64,000 bases of DNA from Microcoleus sp. AS-A8 (GTDB lineage Bacteria; Cyanobacteriota; Cyanobacteriia; Cyanobacteriales; Coleofasciculaceae), in the NCBI GenBank assembly GCA_039962225.1, contig JAMPKV010000014.1, positions 62,001-126,000 on the forward strand. The letters run 5' to 3'. The first letter of the stretch is position 1, and the number at the start of each line of letters is the position of its first letter. Made by a program: the position numbers and the translations under genes. The notes beneath the pieces are model-generated. The model was given only the letters and a program-made list of their open reading frames with translations. It did not search any database and had not been told where the DNA came from. Below are positions 9,053 through 17,140 of this stretch, in pieces.

Positions 9053-9080
9053 ATAAAAAAGGCAGGCGAGACGCCTGCCC
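9053..9080 (-). terminator. Rho-independent terminator of the GH65/beta-PGM gene
   Basis: On the minus strand GGCAGGCG (complement of 9072-9079) pairs with CGCCTGCC (complement of 9061-9068) around a three-base loop, followed by TTTTTT. It lies about 35 bases past the stop of the gene at 9114 and ends that transcript, back to back with the plus-strand terminator. Confidence 0.88.
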
Positions 9081-9113
9081 TTCATGTCAAAATTCAACCT
9101 ATCTCGATATCCG

Positions 9114-12074
9114 TTATCTCACTGGTGCATGGAGAGAACGCTCAACATGGCTCAATTTAGCAAGTAAATCTGCCCACTGTACTCCTTCCAAGCTAGGCAA
9201 GACAACGTGAGCCACACCAACCCGCTCAACCGGGCCAAGTCCCACTGCCAACATCCCAGCCGCCAAAGCTGCTTCCACACCCGAAGCTGCATCTTCCACC
9301 ACCACACAATGCTCTGGTGCAAGACCCAATTGATCCGCCGCGTGTAAGAACAAATCCGGTGCTGGCTTGGAGCGCGTTACACTAAAGCCATCTGAAATAG
9401 TATCGACGCGATCGCTAATTCCCAAGCGTTGAATCACTTCTTGAGCATTTTTGCTGGCTGAACCAATCCCCACTTTAATCCCCGCCGCACGCAGTTCATC
9501 GAGTAACTCAACAGCTCCCGGCAGTAAGTCCGCTGGACTGATATCCTTAATCGATTCCAGATAGTAGCGGTTCTTGCGCTCCATCATTTCTTCGAGTTGT
9601 TCTTCTGTGCGCGATTGTCCATTCAGCATCAGAAGGAGTGAATCCCGACGTGACAAACCTCGCATTGCCTCGTTAGCCTCGCGATTAAAAGGAATACCTT
9701 CTTCATCCGCTAAGCGCTGCCAACCCCGGTAGTGGTATTCCGCCGTCTCCGTAAGTACACCATCGAGGTCAAAAATCACTCCCTGAATGTCGGGCTTGTG
9801 ATCGGCAGATTTCCCATTCGTATTGTCTTCCATCTCTCCTAATTCCTCCTTTACTTCTTCTGAACGCAGATCGAACTCATACCACTCTCCGCGCCACTGT
9901 AACTTAAACTTCAAGCGTGTCCAGCCTTTAGGCAGATGTGGCTTAGCTTGGGGATAGGCATCGTTAATCCGAATACCCGCAAACCCAAAGACCAGAGCTT
10001 GCCATACCCCACCCGCTGATGCGGCGTGAATGCCCTCTTTGGCATTGCGCCGTGTGTCTTCCAAATCCACCAAAGCCGCTTGCATGAAACGCTCATAAGC
10101 TTCTTCCGGTTGATTCAGGTAGGAAGCTAAAGCTGCGTGAATCGCTGGCCCCAGGGATGAACCATAGGTAATATCCGTGCGTGGTGCATAATAGTCCCAA
10201 TTCGCTTGCAGCGTCCGGAGGTCTGAGAAGATGCCAGGAGTCTCACGCAGTAAATAAAGGAGCATCAACACATCCGGCTGCTTGAGGACTTGTCGCTTGC
10301 TGGCTCCTTCGATGCCTAGGATAGTCTGCATCGATTTCGTTCTGGGTTCATAATCAGCGAGGTTGATATCTTCGAGCTTGAAAAATCCCTCACACTGCTC
10401 GATGATGCCAGTTTCCGGGTCGTAGGGAATCCAGATATTGCTGATAATGTCCCGCCAACGAGCTTGTCGCTCTAGGGTAACTTGGAGTTTTCCTTCCAGG
10501 GTTGCCCCTTGCTCAGGATATTGGTTATGCAGCCAATCCAGGACAACCAGTGCCTTTTCCAGATGCCATTGCACCATCCGGTTGGTGAAGGTATTGTTGC
10601 TCACATGTTCATGGTACTCATCGGTACCAATCACCTCACGAATCTCATAATGCTCCTGCTTGGGGTTCCACTCTACACGGCTTCCCCAATACACGGCAGT
10701 GTCCAAAACGAGTTCGGCACCGTAATCGCGCATCCAAGCATCATCACCCGTCGCCTGCCAGTATTGCCATACTGCGTAGGCCACATCTGTATTAATATGA
10801 AGTTCGCGATCGCCACACCAAATCCTGACCAGTTCCTCACTGTCGTCTGCGGGTGGCACCCAACGCGGAGTCACCTCATCTCCCGTCCCGGCACTTTCCC
10901 AGGCAAACATCGCCCCCTTGTAACCAGAGTCTTTCGCCTTGCGCCGTGCTCCGTTCAGGGTATGGTAGCGATAGGTCAGCAAATTGCGAGCCAAATCGGG
11001 TTGGGTGAAAATCATGAAGGGCTGGATAAAGATTTCCGTATCCCAAAAAACGTGACCGCGATAGGCAAAACCAGAAAGCGTTTTAGCAGGGATGCTCACC
11101 GTATCATCATGACGCGGCGCACTAATTAACAACTGGAACAGGTTATAACGAATCGCCAGTTGGGCTTTGGTATCCCCCTCAATCACCACATCGCTGGATT
11201 GCCATACCTCTTCCCAAGCAGCTTCCTGAGCGGACAGCAGGGTTGCATAGTTGGGCTGCTGTTTAATCTTATCTACCGCTGCCTGGGCAGGAGCTTTTTC
11301 TTCCCGTGAGGTAAACACAGTTACCAGCTTCTCCAACGTCACCGTCTGTCCAGACTGAACGGGGAATGTCGCCGCCAAACTCGGATAACCCTGGCACCCA
11401 CTGACGCGCACGGAGGCATTCGCATCCGATACGGTGACGCGAGTTGCCATCCCCAACTCAATACCCGTGTTTCGCGTGCGAAGGTGTATCCAGGCGGCGT
11501 GATCACCCTCGTCTGTGGTGACATCGCCCTGGTTGAGCCATTCCCAGTGCATAACGCCCTGATTGTCGGGGTAACCGTTGATACTCGCTTGAATTTCAAC
11601 CTTTCCCTCAAAATTGAGGGCGGTTACCTGGCAGCGCAGCGCCAACACATGCTGATCAACTAAGCTGGCAAAGCGTTCGAGATGGATGTCTACGGTGTAA
11701 CCCGATTCACTACGCCATCGTACATCGCGACTCAATACACCTCGCCGCACATCAAGCTGACGCCTATAGCTGAGTATCTCGCCCTGATCGAGGCGGAAGC
11801 GATCGCCATTGATGATCACCACTAACGGTAACCAATCAGGGCAGTTCGCCAGTTCAGTATGGACAACCGGAACATCATCATAGACGCCGTGAATCAAGGT
11901 AGCTCCCATCGCACCCCGATAGCCTTCCTCAAAGCTGCCCCGCGTACCCAGGTAGCCGTTTCCTACAGTGAAAACCGTTTCCTTATAATGCAACTGAGCT
12001 GGGTCAAACTGGGTTTCAATGACAGCCCAGTCAGTATAAGTATTATGGCAATTTTGTTCTTTGTGCTGAGTCAT
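9114..12074 (-). CDS. GH65 glycoside phosphorylase fused to beta-phosphoglucomutase
   Basis: A 986-residue bifunctional protein. Residues 1 to about 750 are a glycoside hydrolase family 65 phosphorylase (maltose/trehalose/kojibiose phosphorylase type), with the N-terminal beta-sandwich (FTVGNGYLGTRGSFEE), the FWDTEIF segment at 343-349 and the general-acid Glu486 in IGTDEYHEH. Residues about 762-965 are a HAD-fold beta-phosphoglucomutase (GVIFDLDGVLTETAEYHYRGW, SRSKPAPDLF, VVVEDAASG). Together they would cleave an alpha-disaccharide with phosphate to beta-glucose-1-phosphate and convert it to glucose-6-phosphate. Disaccharide specificity is not readable. It follows sucrose synthase in the same direction after about 215 bp and has its own terminator. 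Confidence 0.93.
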   Translation of the reverse strand: MTQHKEQNCHNTYTDWAVIETQFDPAQLHYKETVFTVGNGYLGTRGSFEEGYRGAMGATLIHGVYDDVPVVHTELANCPDWLPLVVIINGDRFRLDQGEILSYRRQLDVRRGVLSRDVRWRSESGYTVDIHLERFASLVDQHVLALRCQVTALNFEGKVEIQASINGYPDNQGVMHWEWLNQGDVTTDEGDHAAWIHLRTRNTGIELGMATRVTVSDANASVRVSGCQGYPSLAATFPVQSGQTVTLEKLVTVFTSREEKAPAQAAVDKIKQQPNYATLLSAQEAAWEEVWQSSDVVIEGDTKAQLAIRYNLFQLLISAPRHDDTVSIPAKTLSGFAYRGHVFWDTEIFIQPFMIFTQPDLARNLLTYRYHTLNGARRKAKDSGYKGAMFAWESAGTGDEVTPRWVPPADDSEELVRIWCGDRELHINTDVAYAVWQYWQATGDDAWMRDYGAELVLDTAVYWGSRVEWNPKQEHYEIREVIGTDEYHEHVSNNTFTNRMVQWHLEKALVVLDWLHNQYPEQGATLEGKLQVTLERQARWRDIISNIWIPYDPETGIIEQCEGFFKLEDINLADYEPRTKSMQTILGIEGASKRQVLKQPDVLMLLYLLRETPGIFSDLRTLQANWDYYAPRTDITYGSSLGPAIHAALASYLNQPEEAYERFMQAALVDLEDTRRNAKEGIHAASAGGVWQALVFGFAGIRINDAYPQAKPHLPKGWTRLKFKLQWRGEWYEFDLRSEEVKEELGEMEDNTNGKSADHKPDIQGVIFDLDGVLTETAEYHYRGWQRLADEEGIPFNREANEAMRGLSRRDSLLLMLNGQSRTEEQLEEMMERKNRYYLESIKDISPADLLPGAVELLDELRAAGIKVGIGSASKNAQEVIQRLGISDRVDTISDGFSVTRSKPAPDLFLHAADQLGLAPEHCVVVEDAASGVEAALAAGMLAVGLGPVERVGVAHVVLPSLEGVQWADLLAKLSHVERSLHAPVR

Positions 12075-12289
12075 TTATCCGTTGTCCTTTGTGCTTTGCT
12101 AATTGCTTTCCTGACTTATGAGTTGACCCCTAACCCTCCAAGGTTAGATATCAGTTGCCGTACCGTGGGCAGAGCACGGTAGCGTACATTTTTGATGGTT
12201 TAGTTAGCCAACTTTATTTCAAGCACCCTGATTGATCTGTGACCTATTCATTTAAAATCCAAAATCAAAACTCCAAAATTAATCCGCTC

Positions 12290-14779
12290 CTACTGTTGCA
12301 TGTGTTTCTGTAACAATTGCTCAGCTCTCGGCTTGTAGCAGAGATAAAATAGGGCTTCCATATAGCGAAGGAGTGCTTCCCGATTTTCAACAGAAGCATA
12401 ATTCCAAAAGCCGTAGATTTTAGCTAAGCCAAGCAGTTGTTTGGTGTGGTTTTTCCAGGTATATTTGTCCCGAACTCGCTTAATGGCACGTTGAGAAATT
12501 TCATTCCAGTAGTTGGGTTCTTGGTCGCATCGCTCAATAAATTGCAGAAGTTTTTCAGCCATTCCTGCTAGGTCAGTCGAATTGATATGAAAACCACATT
12601 GTCCCTCCTGAATGATTTCTAAAGGGCCACCAAATTGAGTTGCAAAAGTGGGTAAACCCGAAACCATCGCCTCCAAAATTGACAGGCCGAAGGCTTCAAA
12701 GCGAGCTGGATGAATAAAAATCCCACCACAATCAGCGATCGCACGGTAGACTTCACCGCTATCTGGTGTGGTGAAGCGCAGTCCTAGCCAGCGGACTTTA
12801 CCGTGAAGATTGTATTGGTCGATGAGCTGCTGGAGCTTTTCGATTTCACCTCTTTCTTCGGAGTCTTTAGCCTCATCAGGACGCACTTTGCCCGTTCCCA
12901 ATATCAGGTTGCAGCGCTCCTGTAATGCTGGATTTTGACCAAAACATTCCACCAAACCCGTGAGGTTTTTGCTGGGGTAGAGGGGCGCGAGAGCCAAAAG
13001 TGGTCGCTTGCTCGTGTCGTCAAGGTGACCTATGATCTGCGAATCTTCGTGAGTAAAGAGCAATGCTTTAATTCGTTCGGTTTCGCTGGAAACTCGCTCT
13101 GAACTTTGGGTATAAGGGAAGAAAACGCTTTCATTCACTCCAGGCGGCACTACATTAAATTTGGGGCTGAACAAATCGATGCCATCAACCACATGATAGA
13201 GATTGGGCATGGTGAAGTACTTGTAAGACTCATATTGTCCCCACTGTTCGGGTGTCCCCACAATTTCTTGATACGTGCTGGTAATGATGAAATCAGCAGC
13301 ATTCATTCCGATCAAATCGGCAGTGAATTGCAGCGAAAAGTGATACTCTTCTTCTAGGTCTTTCCAGTAAAGGTTACTGAAGAGATATCTCGGCTTTTCC
13401 AAAACGTGAGCAATACTGCACTGGGTGACTTTAAAGCGTCGGGCTAGCAGAAAGGCGACGAGATTGCCATCCGAATAATTGCCAACGATTAGGTTAGGAC
13501 GCCCCTTAAATTCTGCCAAGAGTTCTGTTTCAGCCTTCTGGGCAAAAGATTCCAGGTAAGGCCAAAGCTCAAACCGAGAAATTCGGTTTTGAGTCACATT
13601 GGGATTACATTCGGGGAAGGGAACTCGCAAAATCCAGGCATTTTCGGTACCCTGAATTTTTTCTAGACGTTCGTGTGATTTAGTTCCTTCACTATTGGGA
13701 ATCAGACGTGTGAGAATAATCACCTTGGGCTGAACACCCACTACATCTAACCCGGCTAACTTAATATCTTCTTGGAGCTGCTGTTCTAAACTCCGAGCTT
13801 GATTGAGCACATAAACCACCTGACTGGCGGTTAGAGGACGACCTAAGCTATCCTCTTGATTCACCCAACCGTGGATGGCAACCAGGACAATACGAAAGAC
13901 GAGTGGAATGTGGGAAATAAAGGCGTCCAATACGCCATGATCTGGCGAGTCAATGAGGCGATCGAGCAGTTCAAGCGTTTCCCGCACCCGACCGGCCGTG
14001 TTGCCCCATCCGGGTTCAAAGCCCAACATGTGGAGTTTTGCGCGAAACTGTTCGTAAGGCTCATCTGCTGGGCATTCACCCACAACGGTTAAGGCTCGTT
14101 TGACTTGTTGAGACAACTGAGCGGTTGAGTTAATCCGCTCGTTAATCATCAACGGTGTTCCCTCATACTCTGAGTGTTGCAGTATGTCCAGAAAAGCCTC
14201 TAACCACTGCTGCGAAGGGACGTTATCTCGCCCTGCTTTACTATTGGCAAATAGCTGGCTCGATAGGTAACGGTGAAGAAACTCTATCCCTTTGCCAATA
14301 TTTCTAGGGTCGCGAATCGTGGGGAAAGACTCGTAAAAGGGACGGACATCAATTTCGAGTACGCCACTGGTAGCGACAGTGCCTTCGTGTCCAGTCGGAG
14401 AGTCCGATAAGCCAGTTGTGTCACCGGATACAAAACGATCTTGTAAGTTTAGCCACGCCTGCACCGGCATCGATTCAAAATGGCTTAAGTCTACTGCCAG
14501 CCGACAGATATCTTGAGAGGCAATTTTAGGCCGGACAATGAACCAGACGCTCTCCTTTTCCAGAATAATTTCATGGGTATAATGGATGAGTTCGCCCAGA
14601 GCGGAAGTGCGGGAAAAGTAAGCTGGTTTTTGGTAGTTGTTGCAGTAGTCTTCAAAAGCTTGTAAAATTTGATTTTTCAGGAAGTACCGCTCTCGATGAT
14701 TGGCGCGTAATTGATCCAGTAACTGGCGCAAATCGGCCTTCTCGTCACCATCAAGAACAGCTCGTAACAGTTCACACAT
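12290..14779 (-). CDS. Sucrose synthase
   Basis: An 829-residue cytoplasmic GT4 glycosyltransferase that reversibly converts sucrose and UDP (or ADP) to fructose and NDP-glucose. The N-terminal half (MCELLRAVLDGDEKADLRQLL onward) is the regulatory region typical of sucrose synthases rather than sucrose-phosphate synthase. The C-terminal GT-B half shows LALAPLYPSKNLTGLVE, RWLGLRF and the E-x7-E nucleotide-sugar motif EAFGLSILE near residue 696. The frame starts at 14797, but GGGAGG just before the ATG at 14779 decides the start. It precedes the GH65/beta-PGM gene in the same orientation, suggesting a sugar-mobilisation unit; co-transcription is inferred. Confidence 0.93.
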   Translation of the reverse strand: MCELLRAVLDGDEKADLRQLLDQLRANHRERYFLKNQILQAFEDYCNNYQKPAYFSRTSALGELIHYTHEIILEKESVWFIVRPKIASQDICRLAVDLSHFESMPVQAWLNLQDRFVSGDTTGLSDSPTGHEGTVATSGVLEIDVRPFYESFPTIRDPRNIGKGIEFLHRYLSSQLFANSKAGRDNVPSQQWLEAFLDILQHSEYEGTPLMINERINSTAQLSQQVKRALTVVGECPADEPYEQFRAKLHMLGFEPGWGNTAGRVRETLELLDRLIDSPDHGVLDAFISHIPLVFRIVLVAIHGWVNQEDSLGRPLTASQVVYVLNQARSLEQQLQEDIKLAGLDVVGVQPKVIILTRLIPNSEGTKSHERLEKIQGTENAWILRVPFPECNPNVTQNRISRFELWPYLESFAQKAETELLAEFKGRPNLIVGNYSDGNLVAFLLARRFKVTQCSIAHVLEKPRYLFSNLYWKDLEEEYHFSLQFTADLIGMNAADFIITSTYQEIVGTPEQWGQYESYKYFTMPNLYHVVDGIDLFSPKFNVVPPGVNESVFFPYTQSSERVSSETERIKALLFTHEDSQIIGHLDDTSKRPLLALAPLYPSKNLTGLVECFGQNPALQERCNLILGTGKVRPDEAKDSEERGEIEKLQQLIDQYNLHGKVRWLGLRFTTPDSGEVYRAIADCGGIFIHPARFEAFGLSILEAMVSGLPTFATQFGGPLEIIQEGQCGFHINSTDLAGMAEKLLQFIERCDQEPNYWNEISQRAIKRVRDKYTWKNHTKQLLGLAKIYGFWNYASVENREALLRYMEALFYLCYKPRAEQLLQKHMQQ

Positions 14780-15244
14780 GGTTCCTCCCTGTTGCATTTG
14801 CGTAATGGATGAGAGCGATTTTTAACATAGTCCGGCTACCTCGGTTGGTTGCACAGTAAATCGGCTCCCTTGGCATGGATTTGGGCGCTTCCGGTAGAGC
14901 AGAAAAATCGTTTTCCTCTACTATTACCCACTACCTATTATTAACGGCGCATTACTTCCCTCCTCTGGAAGAATATAGAGGATTGTGCGCTTCTCGCAAC
15001 GAATACTGTCATGAGGTCAGTTTTGCCCAAAGCAATCCGCTTCCTCCGATAGGAGCCGCTACAAAAATAGCTGGTGTCCTAGGCCATCACATCCCGCTTC
15101 GCGGCAATGGCGTGAAGCATGGGCTCTGCTGCAAAGCAGCTAGAGTTGAGTCTCGCGGCACAAACGCTATGTAAGCATCTGATTCCGCTTGATCTGACTA
15201 CCTATGGACAGACCCCTATGGGCCTCAGTCTGGTTGTCTTTACG
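14780..15244. repeat. Intergenic region with dispersed palindromic repeat
   Basis: Upstream of sucrose synthase. At about 15090-15180 there is a repeat mosaic: CGCTTCGCGGCAATGGCGTG, the hairpin GCTGCAAAGCAGC and GTCTCGCGGCACAAACGCT, all resembling dispersed cyanobacterial palindromes. The ORF across 14875-15174 is low in protein-like features and is not called. No riboswitch was recognised. Confidence 0.5.
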
Positions 15245-15583
15245 CTAAGGCAAGGCTTGTAGGGTTTTAACGGCAATGAGCAGGAGCAACAAGATGCAAG
15301 AGAAACGAACCGAAATCCGTCCGACCCACTGAACTTGTTGACTGCGCCCTTGCCTTGGAAGTCGTGACAAACTCCGCCCGTCTTCTATATAGAGGTATAG
15401 CCACAATCGCTGCCTAGCGTGATAGTTCATCCGATGCATCCCTTGCACAATTCTAGGCTGCTCAATCTGTCCTTCGCCCATTCTTAGCAGAGTCTTCAAA
15501 ATTCTCTGGCCAAAATAGGAAGTGAGCTCACAAGCTTTCAATTTTGCAGGCTCAAATTTCAGTAACTCTCGCAGTCTGGACAT
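15245..15583 (-). CDS. Hypothetical small protein with C-terminal hydrophobic tail
   Basis: About 112 residues from the ATG at 15583; the frame also has a TTG at 15595. The protein is basic (KFEPAKLKACELTSYFGQR, QGMHRMNYHARQRLW) and ends with one hydrophobic helix (CILLLLLIAVKTLQ), as in a tail-anchored protein. No family is recognised and no good ribosome-binding site is seen, so this may be a chance ORF. It lies between the repeat region upstream of sucrose synthase and the second 22-nt element. Confidence 0.35.
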   Translation of the reverse strand: MSRLRELLKFEPAKLKACELTSYFGQRILKTLLRMGEGQIEQPRIVQGMHRMNYHARQRLWLYLYIEDGRSLSRLPRQGRSQQVQWVGRISVRFSCILLLLLIAVKTLQALP

Positions 15584-15746
15584 CTTGACCGTCAAGTGTA
15601 TGCAATTTGGAGACGCGCCAGCTTATACCTTTCGACTGAGCTTATCTTATTAAGATTTCACTCCAGTTAAGAGTTCACGGAAGTCAAGAAATCTCATTCA
15701 ATTCCATCAATCGATCCGGATAGCCGTGCTAGCCCAGGAATAGTGA

Positions 15747-15768
15747 AATGGTAGATGCACCCTGTAAT
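15747..15768 (+). repeat. 22-nt element, copy 2 (core GGTAGATGCACCCTG)
   Basis: Identical over 22 bases to 8983-9004 and again followed within five bases by a Rho-independent terminator. Both copies are also preceded at short range by a GCYAG motif. The element begins with an ATG that could open a short peptide (MVDAPCN...), but the shared terminator architecture suggests an RNA element. Confidence 0.6.
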
Positions 15769-15772
15769 TCTT

Positions 15773-15804
15773 CCTCCGACCCCCAAGGTTGGAGGCTTTT
15801 TTTT
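15773..15804 (+). terminator. Rho-independent terminator after 22-nt element copy 2
   Basis: CCTCCGACC (15773-15781) pairs with GGTTGGAGG (15787-15795), with one G-T pair and a short loop, followed by C and eight T residues. It is convergent with the 3' end of map. Confidence 0.87.
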
Positions 15805-15822
15805 AGGTAGCTCCAAAATTCG

Positions 15823-15972
15823 TCACTTTTTAGCCGAAAGCCAATTTACAGGTGATTGGATTGCATTCAGGACACGAATGGTAAGTTTGCCTTCACACAA
15901 ATAAACCCAATCACCAAACAGCACAATTTCCCCAGCAATTTTATTGGCTCGGTGTGTCGGAAGACACTCTAA
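15823..15972 (-). pseudogene. Small ORF without start codon downstream of map
   Basis: A 49-codon open frame directly after map, with protein-like sequence (GEIVLFGDWVYLCEGKLTI, then AIQSPVNWLSAKK) but no ATG, GTG or TTG at a sensible place. A GTG start in another frame (SSDTPSQ) could join it through one frameshift. It may be a decayed small gene or chance. No family is recognised. Confidence 0.25.
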
Positions 15973-15988
15973 TTACTTCTAGTATGAC

Positions 15989-16819
15989 CTAGATTTTCGT
16001 GCGATCTGTTAAAATTTCATAGCCATCCTCGGTCACTAAGACCGTATGCTCAAACTGAGCGGATAGAGAATTGTCCAGGGTGACGGCTGTCCAACGGTCA
16101 GATAGAATGCGAGTGAACTTGGAGCCAGCATTTAAAATCGGCTCGATCGCTAACGTCATTCCCGCTTTGAGCTTAACATTCGGCAGTTCACGGGTACGGT
16201 AATTAAAAACGGCAGGCTCTTCGTGTAGATTTCGCCCGACGCCGTGACCGGTAAAATCTTCTACCACATTAAAGCCATGAGCTTTCACATGGTCTTCAAT
16301 TGCCCCCGCGATGTCGAGTAAGTAAGCTCCGGCCTTAACTTGTTCAATTCCTTTATAGAGCGTTTCTTGTGCCACCCGAATTAATTGAGCCGCTTCTGGT
16401 GTCACTTCCCCAATCGCTAGGGTAATGCAAGAGTCACCATGAAAGCCTTGGTAGTAAGCACCCGTGTCTACTTTCAGGACATCTCCGGTATGAATGACCT
16501 TCTTGCGATTAGGAATACCATGCACTACTTCGTTGTTAATACTGGAGCAGATGGAAGCCGGAAACCCATGATATCCTTTGAAGCTCGGTGTTGCTCCCAT
16601 TTCACGAATGCGCTTTTCGGCATAGGCATCTAAGTCAGCGGTGGTCATTCCCGGTTCCACCCTCTGAGCAATTTCTTGGAGTACCGTTGCCACAATTTTA
16701 GCGGCCTGTCGCATGATTTCAATCTCATGGTCAGACTTGATTTCTATACCCCGGCGTTTTTTCTTAGGCGTGGGAGGGGTAGAGGATTTGAACAGTAAAT
16801 TGCTAAAAATTTTCTTCAT
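15989..16819 (-). CDS. map: Methionine aminopeptidase, type I
   Basis: Removes the initiator methionine from nascent proteins, using two metal ions. All ligands of the pita-bread fold are present: the substrate-binding His in [12 protein letters not shown], Asp in KVDTGAYY, Asp in HGDSCIT, His in [14 protein letters not shown], Glu in AIEPI and Glu in QFEHTVLV. The start at 16819 gives 276 residues with a short basic N-terminal extension ([23 protein letters not shown]). The frame extends to a TTG at 16894, a less likely start. Cyanobacteria usually carry several map paralogues, so this may be one of a set. Confidence 0.95.
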   Translation of the reverse strand: MKKIFSNLLFKSSTPPTPKKKRRGIEIKSDHEIEIMRQAAKIVATVLQEIAQRVEPGMTTADLDAYAEKRIREMGATPSFKGYHGFPASICSSINNEVVHGIPNRKKVIHTGDVLKVDTGAYYQGFHGDSCITLAIGEVTPEAAQLIRVAQETLYKGIEQVKAGAYLLDIAGAIEDHVKAHGFNVVEDFTGHGVGRNLHEEPAVFNYRTRELPNVKLKAGMTLAIEPILNAGSKFTRILSDRWTAVTLDNSLSAQFEHTVLVTEDGYEILTDRTKI

Positions 16820-17084
16820 GCGACTGACAAATGGCTGAGATGTGAACTTAGGTGAGTGGCTTCTATCTTTTAAGGTAGCGTGACATTGCTTCAATAAGAC
16901 CTCTTAGGCTCTCCCTGTGAAGCGATGAGGGATTGAACTCAGGATTTCGCCGAGTACACCGACCTGAAGCGGTGATGGCTTACTGGGCGGAAACGGTAAT
17001 CAACTCGATCATCAGATTGTAGGGAGGGTTGGGCATCAGTCATTGGGTTTGTTCATCAAATGATGCGATTAAATTCTGACGCGC

Positions 17085-17125
17085 CCCCCGTCCTCGTATG
17101 AGCTCCGGCCCCCCTCCCCAGCTAC
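17085..17125. repeat. Dispersed repeat, CCTCGTATGAGCTCCGG family
   Basis: CCGTCCTCGTATGAGCTCCG followed by GCCCCCCTCCCC. The TCGTATGAG core recurs at about 25044 and 25078 (inside a histidine kinase gene) and at 29287, always beside pyrimidine-rich DNA. A reverse-complement relative (GGCCGGAGCTTTAG) lies at about 38238. Confidence 0.75.
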
Positions 17126-17140
17126 CAACTGGTGGATGTA

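Noticed and set aside
14875-15174. A 99-codon plus-strand ORF upstream of sucrose synthase
   Set aside because: It crosses dispersed palindromic repeats, has no recognisable domain and lacks a ribosome-binding site.
16915-16990. A T-arm-like string (GTTCAATCCCTC on the minus strand) that suggested a tRNA gene
   Set aside because: The flanking bases do not pair into a T-stem, and no acceptor stem or anticodon arm can be folded at the right distances.
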